DNA of 6,749 bases from Gammaproteobacteria bacterium (GTDB lineage Bacteria; Pseudomonadota; Gammaproteobacteria; GRL18): NCBI GenBank assembly GCA_030632625.1, contig DAOVUK010000182.1, forward strand, positions 1 to 6,749, given 5' to 3'. The position numbers were made by a program, and so were the translations under genes. The notes beneath the pieces are model-generated. The model saw nothing but the letters and a program-made list of their open reading frames with translations. It ran no database searches and had not been told where the DNA came from. Shown piece after piece: positions 5,442 through 6,749 of this stretch. Within the stretch, counting starts at the first letter, position 1. Every line of letters begins with the position of its first letter.

Positions 5442-5469
5442 GTAGAGACGTTGCATGCAACGTCTCTAC
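5442..5469. repeat. perfect 28-bp palindrome, copy 2
   Basis: The arms and GCATGC centre are the same as in the copy at 5380-5407, but the inner triplets are GTT and AAC. All three variable base pairs differ between the copies and stay complementary. A 34-base spacer separates the copies and includes a small GGTC/GACC dyad (5408-5422). TAGGGT (5425-5430) and ACCCTA (5468-5473) add an outer inverted repeat around this copy. Confidence 0.85.
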
Positions 5470-5583
5470 CCTATCTATGAATGGCTGAACACTAATTAGT
5501 CATTACTTTCTTTAATTTCCTATCTATTTTTATTTTTTCTTATATACTTTATTTAAATAATTATAAAAACAAATGACCATAGG

Positions 5584-5621
5584 ATTAACTGTGGTTAATT
5601 AAATAATATTCGCCGAATATT
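5584..5621 (+). promoter_or_regulatory. two dyads just upstream of the sensor gene
   Basis: ATTAAC-TGTG-GTTAAT (5584-5599) has perfect 6-bp arms. AATATTCG-C-CGAATATT (5605-5621) has perfect 8-bp arms around one base. They lie five bases apart, and the second ends 11 bases before ATG 5633. They could be binding sites for a regulator or leader hairpins that mask the start, where no Shine-Dalgarno is visible. The bases before them (5470-5583) are AT-rich with several -10-like boxes and no convincing -35. Confidence 0.4.
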
Positions 5622-5632
5622 TACCCGATATT

Positions 5633-6313
5633 ATGTATTTAGATAGCAAAAAAGCCCGATCATTTCTGTTTTTTTCATTTGCCTTCATTATTCTACTGAC
5701 TATATTTTCTAATATTATTGGTTTTAAACATCTCTATGATGTGCAGAATGATATTTATCAGTTAATTGAAACACAAAACATTCAAATGACATATATGCAC
5801 AAAATGCGTACTCTGGCTCGCGAACGTATCATAAAGCTGCAGGCCCTGATCAATGAAAATGATCCCTTCAGGCAGGATACGATCATTTCAGAATTTCATG
5901 AGTTGGGTGGATTATTTTTAGAAAAAAGAGAATTACTCATGGCAACCACTCTGACTGATGAAGAGCTGACTTTATTAAAAATTCAAAGACAAATCGCCCG
6001 AAATATTGTCGCCAGTCAATATAAAGTAATTAAACTGATCAGGAATGGAAAAAATAAAAAAGCATCTGACTATCTGCACACTTATACCATCCCCGGACAA
6101 AATGAAAATATCTCCCTGATGATACAATTTATTTTATATCAGGAACACCAAAACCTATTTATAAAATCCGAAGCGCATAAAAAAATGCAGGCGGCCTATC
6201 AAACTGTGCTGTTATTATCCATATTTTCAATATTGCTGACAGTGCTTGTGGCATCAATTGTAATAAAGAACATTACTGCAGTGATTAAAAAACAATCTGA
6301 GGCTTTAGAATAA
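5633..6313 (+). CDS. membrane sensor with four-helix-bundle (4HB_MCP-type) domain, no output domain
   Basis: The 226-residue product has a membrane segment at about 11-31, a periplasmic helical region at about 32-186 and a second membrane segment at about 189-212. It ends after the short cytoplasmic stub IKNITAVIKKQSEALE. The helical region carries the pattern typical of ligand-binding four-helix bundles of chemoreceptors, sensor kinases and GGDEF/EAL proteins: MRTLARERIIKLQALI (58-73), NDPFRQD (76-82) and TTLTDEELTLLKIQRQ (105-120). In such proteins the stub leads into HAMP, PAS, kinase or GGDEF domains; here a TAA stops it. The gap to truA is 21 bases, too short to hide the rest. It is therefore a truncated receptor or a stand-alone sensor subunit. 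The ATG start fits the first membrane segment but lacks a clear Shine-Dalgarno, and two dyads precede it. Confidence 0.8.
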   Translation: MYLDSKKARSFLFFSFAFIILLTIFSNIIGFKHLYDVQNDIYQLIETQNIQMTYMHKMRTLARERIIKLQALINENDPFRQDTIISEFHELGGLFLEKRELLMATTLTDEELTLLKIQRQIARNIVASQYKVIKLIRNGKNKKASDYLHTYTIPGQNENISLMIQFILYQEHQNLFIKSEAHKKMQAAYQTVLLLSIFSILLTVLVASIVIKNITAVIKKQSEALE

Positions 6314-6320
6314 CAATCAA

Positions 6321-6344
6321 AATTATTTAACGAACTAAATAATT
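6321..6344. terminator. AT-only hairpin between convergent gene ends
   Basis: AATTATTTA (6321-6329) and TAAATAATT (6336-6344) form a perfect 9-bp stem with loop ACGAAC. GTTTTA follows on the plus strand, and TTTTGATTG follows on the minus strand counting the last stem bases. It lies 8 bases after the sensor stop and overlaps the truA stop codon, the usual place for a bidirectional terminator. The stem has no G-C pair, so it would be weak. Confidence 0.45.
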
Positions 6345-6749
6345 GTTTTAGAGTTAATTTGTGGTAAATTAAATTTTTTATCATAACTAATGTGTGTCAG
6401 ATACAAGCCTCCGGAAGGCGCTGTTTTACCACCTTTGGTTCTATCACGCTCATCCAATACTTGTTTGGCCCATTCAGGTTCTTGTTCACCGGAGCCGATT
6501 GAAATAAGCACACCGGCAATATTTCTTACCATATGATGCAAAAATGAATTTGCTTCAATATCAATATAAAAATATTCGCCGCGCTGTGAAATATCAAGAC
6601 AATAAACAGTTTTAACTGCGCTTTTTGCCTGACATTTTACCGTCCGATAAGAGTTAAAATCATGCTCACCTGTAAGGTATTGAGCAGCTTCCTGCATACG
6701 AGATAAAATTAAAGATCTGGAATCCCATGAGACCTGGCTGTGCAAAAAA
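6335..6749 (-). CDS. truA: tRNA pseudouridine(38-40) synthase TruA, C-terminal half (partial)
   Basis: TruA converts uridines 38, 39 and 40 in the anticodon stem-loop of many tRNAs to pseudouridine. The window holds the last 137 codons plus the stop TAG (6337-6335). The frame stays open to the right edge, so the start and the catalytic aspartate lie outside. The family C-terminal blocks are clear: MQEAAQYLTGEHDFNSYR, CQAKSAVKTVY, FYIDIEANSFLHHMVRNIAG, then DRTKGGKTAPSGGLYLTHISY. SFLHHMVRNI is the most conserved motif of this half of the enzyme. Past GLYLTHISYD the protein ends in a non-conserved tail of about 16 residues. The gene converges on the sensor gene with 21 bases between them. The TTG near 6745 is an internal leucine codon, not a start. 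Confidence 0.95.
   Translation of the reverse strand, partial: FLHSQVSWDSRSLILSRMQEAAQYLTGEHDFNSYRTVKCQAKSAVKTVYCLDISQRGEYFYIDIEANSFLHHMVRNIAGVLISIGSGEQEPEWAKQVLDERDRTKGGKTAPSGGLYLTHISYDKKFNLPQINSKTII

Noticed and set aside
5355..5812. AAAATGCGTACT present both after cysZ and inside the sensor gene
   Set aside because: A shared 12-mer is about as frequent as expected by chance in 6.7 kb, and the flanks are unrelated.

Overview
The window looks like a stretch of gammaproteobacterial chromosome. RsuA, TruA and CysZ read like close relatives of the enterobacterial proteins, while the base composition is AT-rich and the gaps hold many palindromes and small repeats. The short (type I) QueF, the plant/cyanobacterial-type sugar kinase and the GTAGAGAC palindromes would fit an environmental lineage such as a sulfur oxidiser or methanotroph. 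That placement is an inference and the genus is not resolved. No rRNA, tRNA, CRISPR array or complete transposase gene is visible.

Layout: (1) At 1-137 is the tail of an unidentified plus-strand gene, facing the 16S rRNA pseudouridine synthase gene rsuA (288-986, minus) across a gap with two hairpins. (2) Upstream of rsuA on the minus strand is an unidentified gene with a Cys-rich, zinc-ribbon-like head (1017-1883, GTG start, no internal methionine). Behind it lies a CheW-domain remnant broken at both ends (1957-2238). (3) A gene-free, repeat-bearing stretch (2242-2580) leads into queF (2581-2988, queuosine synthesis) and, 21 bases later, an FGGY kinase of the D-ribulokinase type (3010-4374). 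(4) Six bases after the kinase stop lies a 186-bp fold-back element with near-perfect 23-bp terminal inverted repeats, TA-flanked ends and an interior that folds almost end to end. It stops just before the ribosome binding site of cysZ (4587-5345, sulfate uptake). (5) Two perfect 28-bp palindromes sharing the same arms follow, then an AT-rich leader with two dyads, then a membrane sensor with a four-helix-bundle domain and no output domain (5633-6313). (6) The 3' half of truA (tRNA pseudouridine synthase) enters from the right edge on the minus strand and converges on the sensor gene at an AT-rich hairpin.

The recognised genes do not form one pathway. Three concern RNA modification (rsuA, queF, truA), but they lie in separate transcription units. 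queF and the kinase are probably co-transcribed. The two broken signalling genes and three kinds of dispersed-repeat structure mark this as a rearranged region.

The most interesting signal is the fold-back element at 4380-4565. Its ends are Watson-Crick symmetric like transposon ends. Its 66-position interior helix has 13 G-U pairs and no A-C mismatches in the plus-strand sense, plus a tandem G-A internal loop. That asymmetry suggests the interior is preserved as a plus-strand RNA structure.
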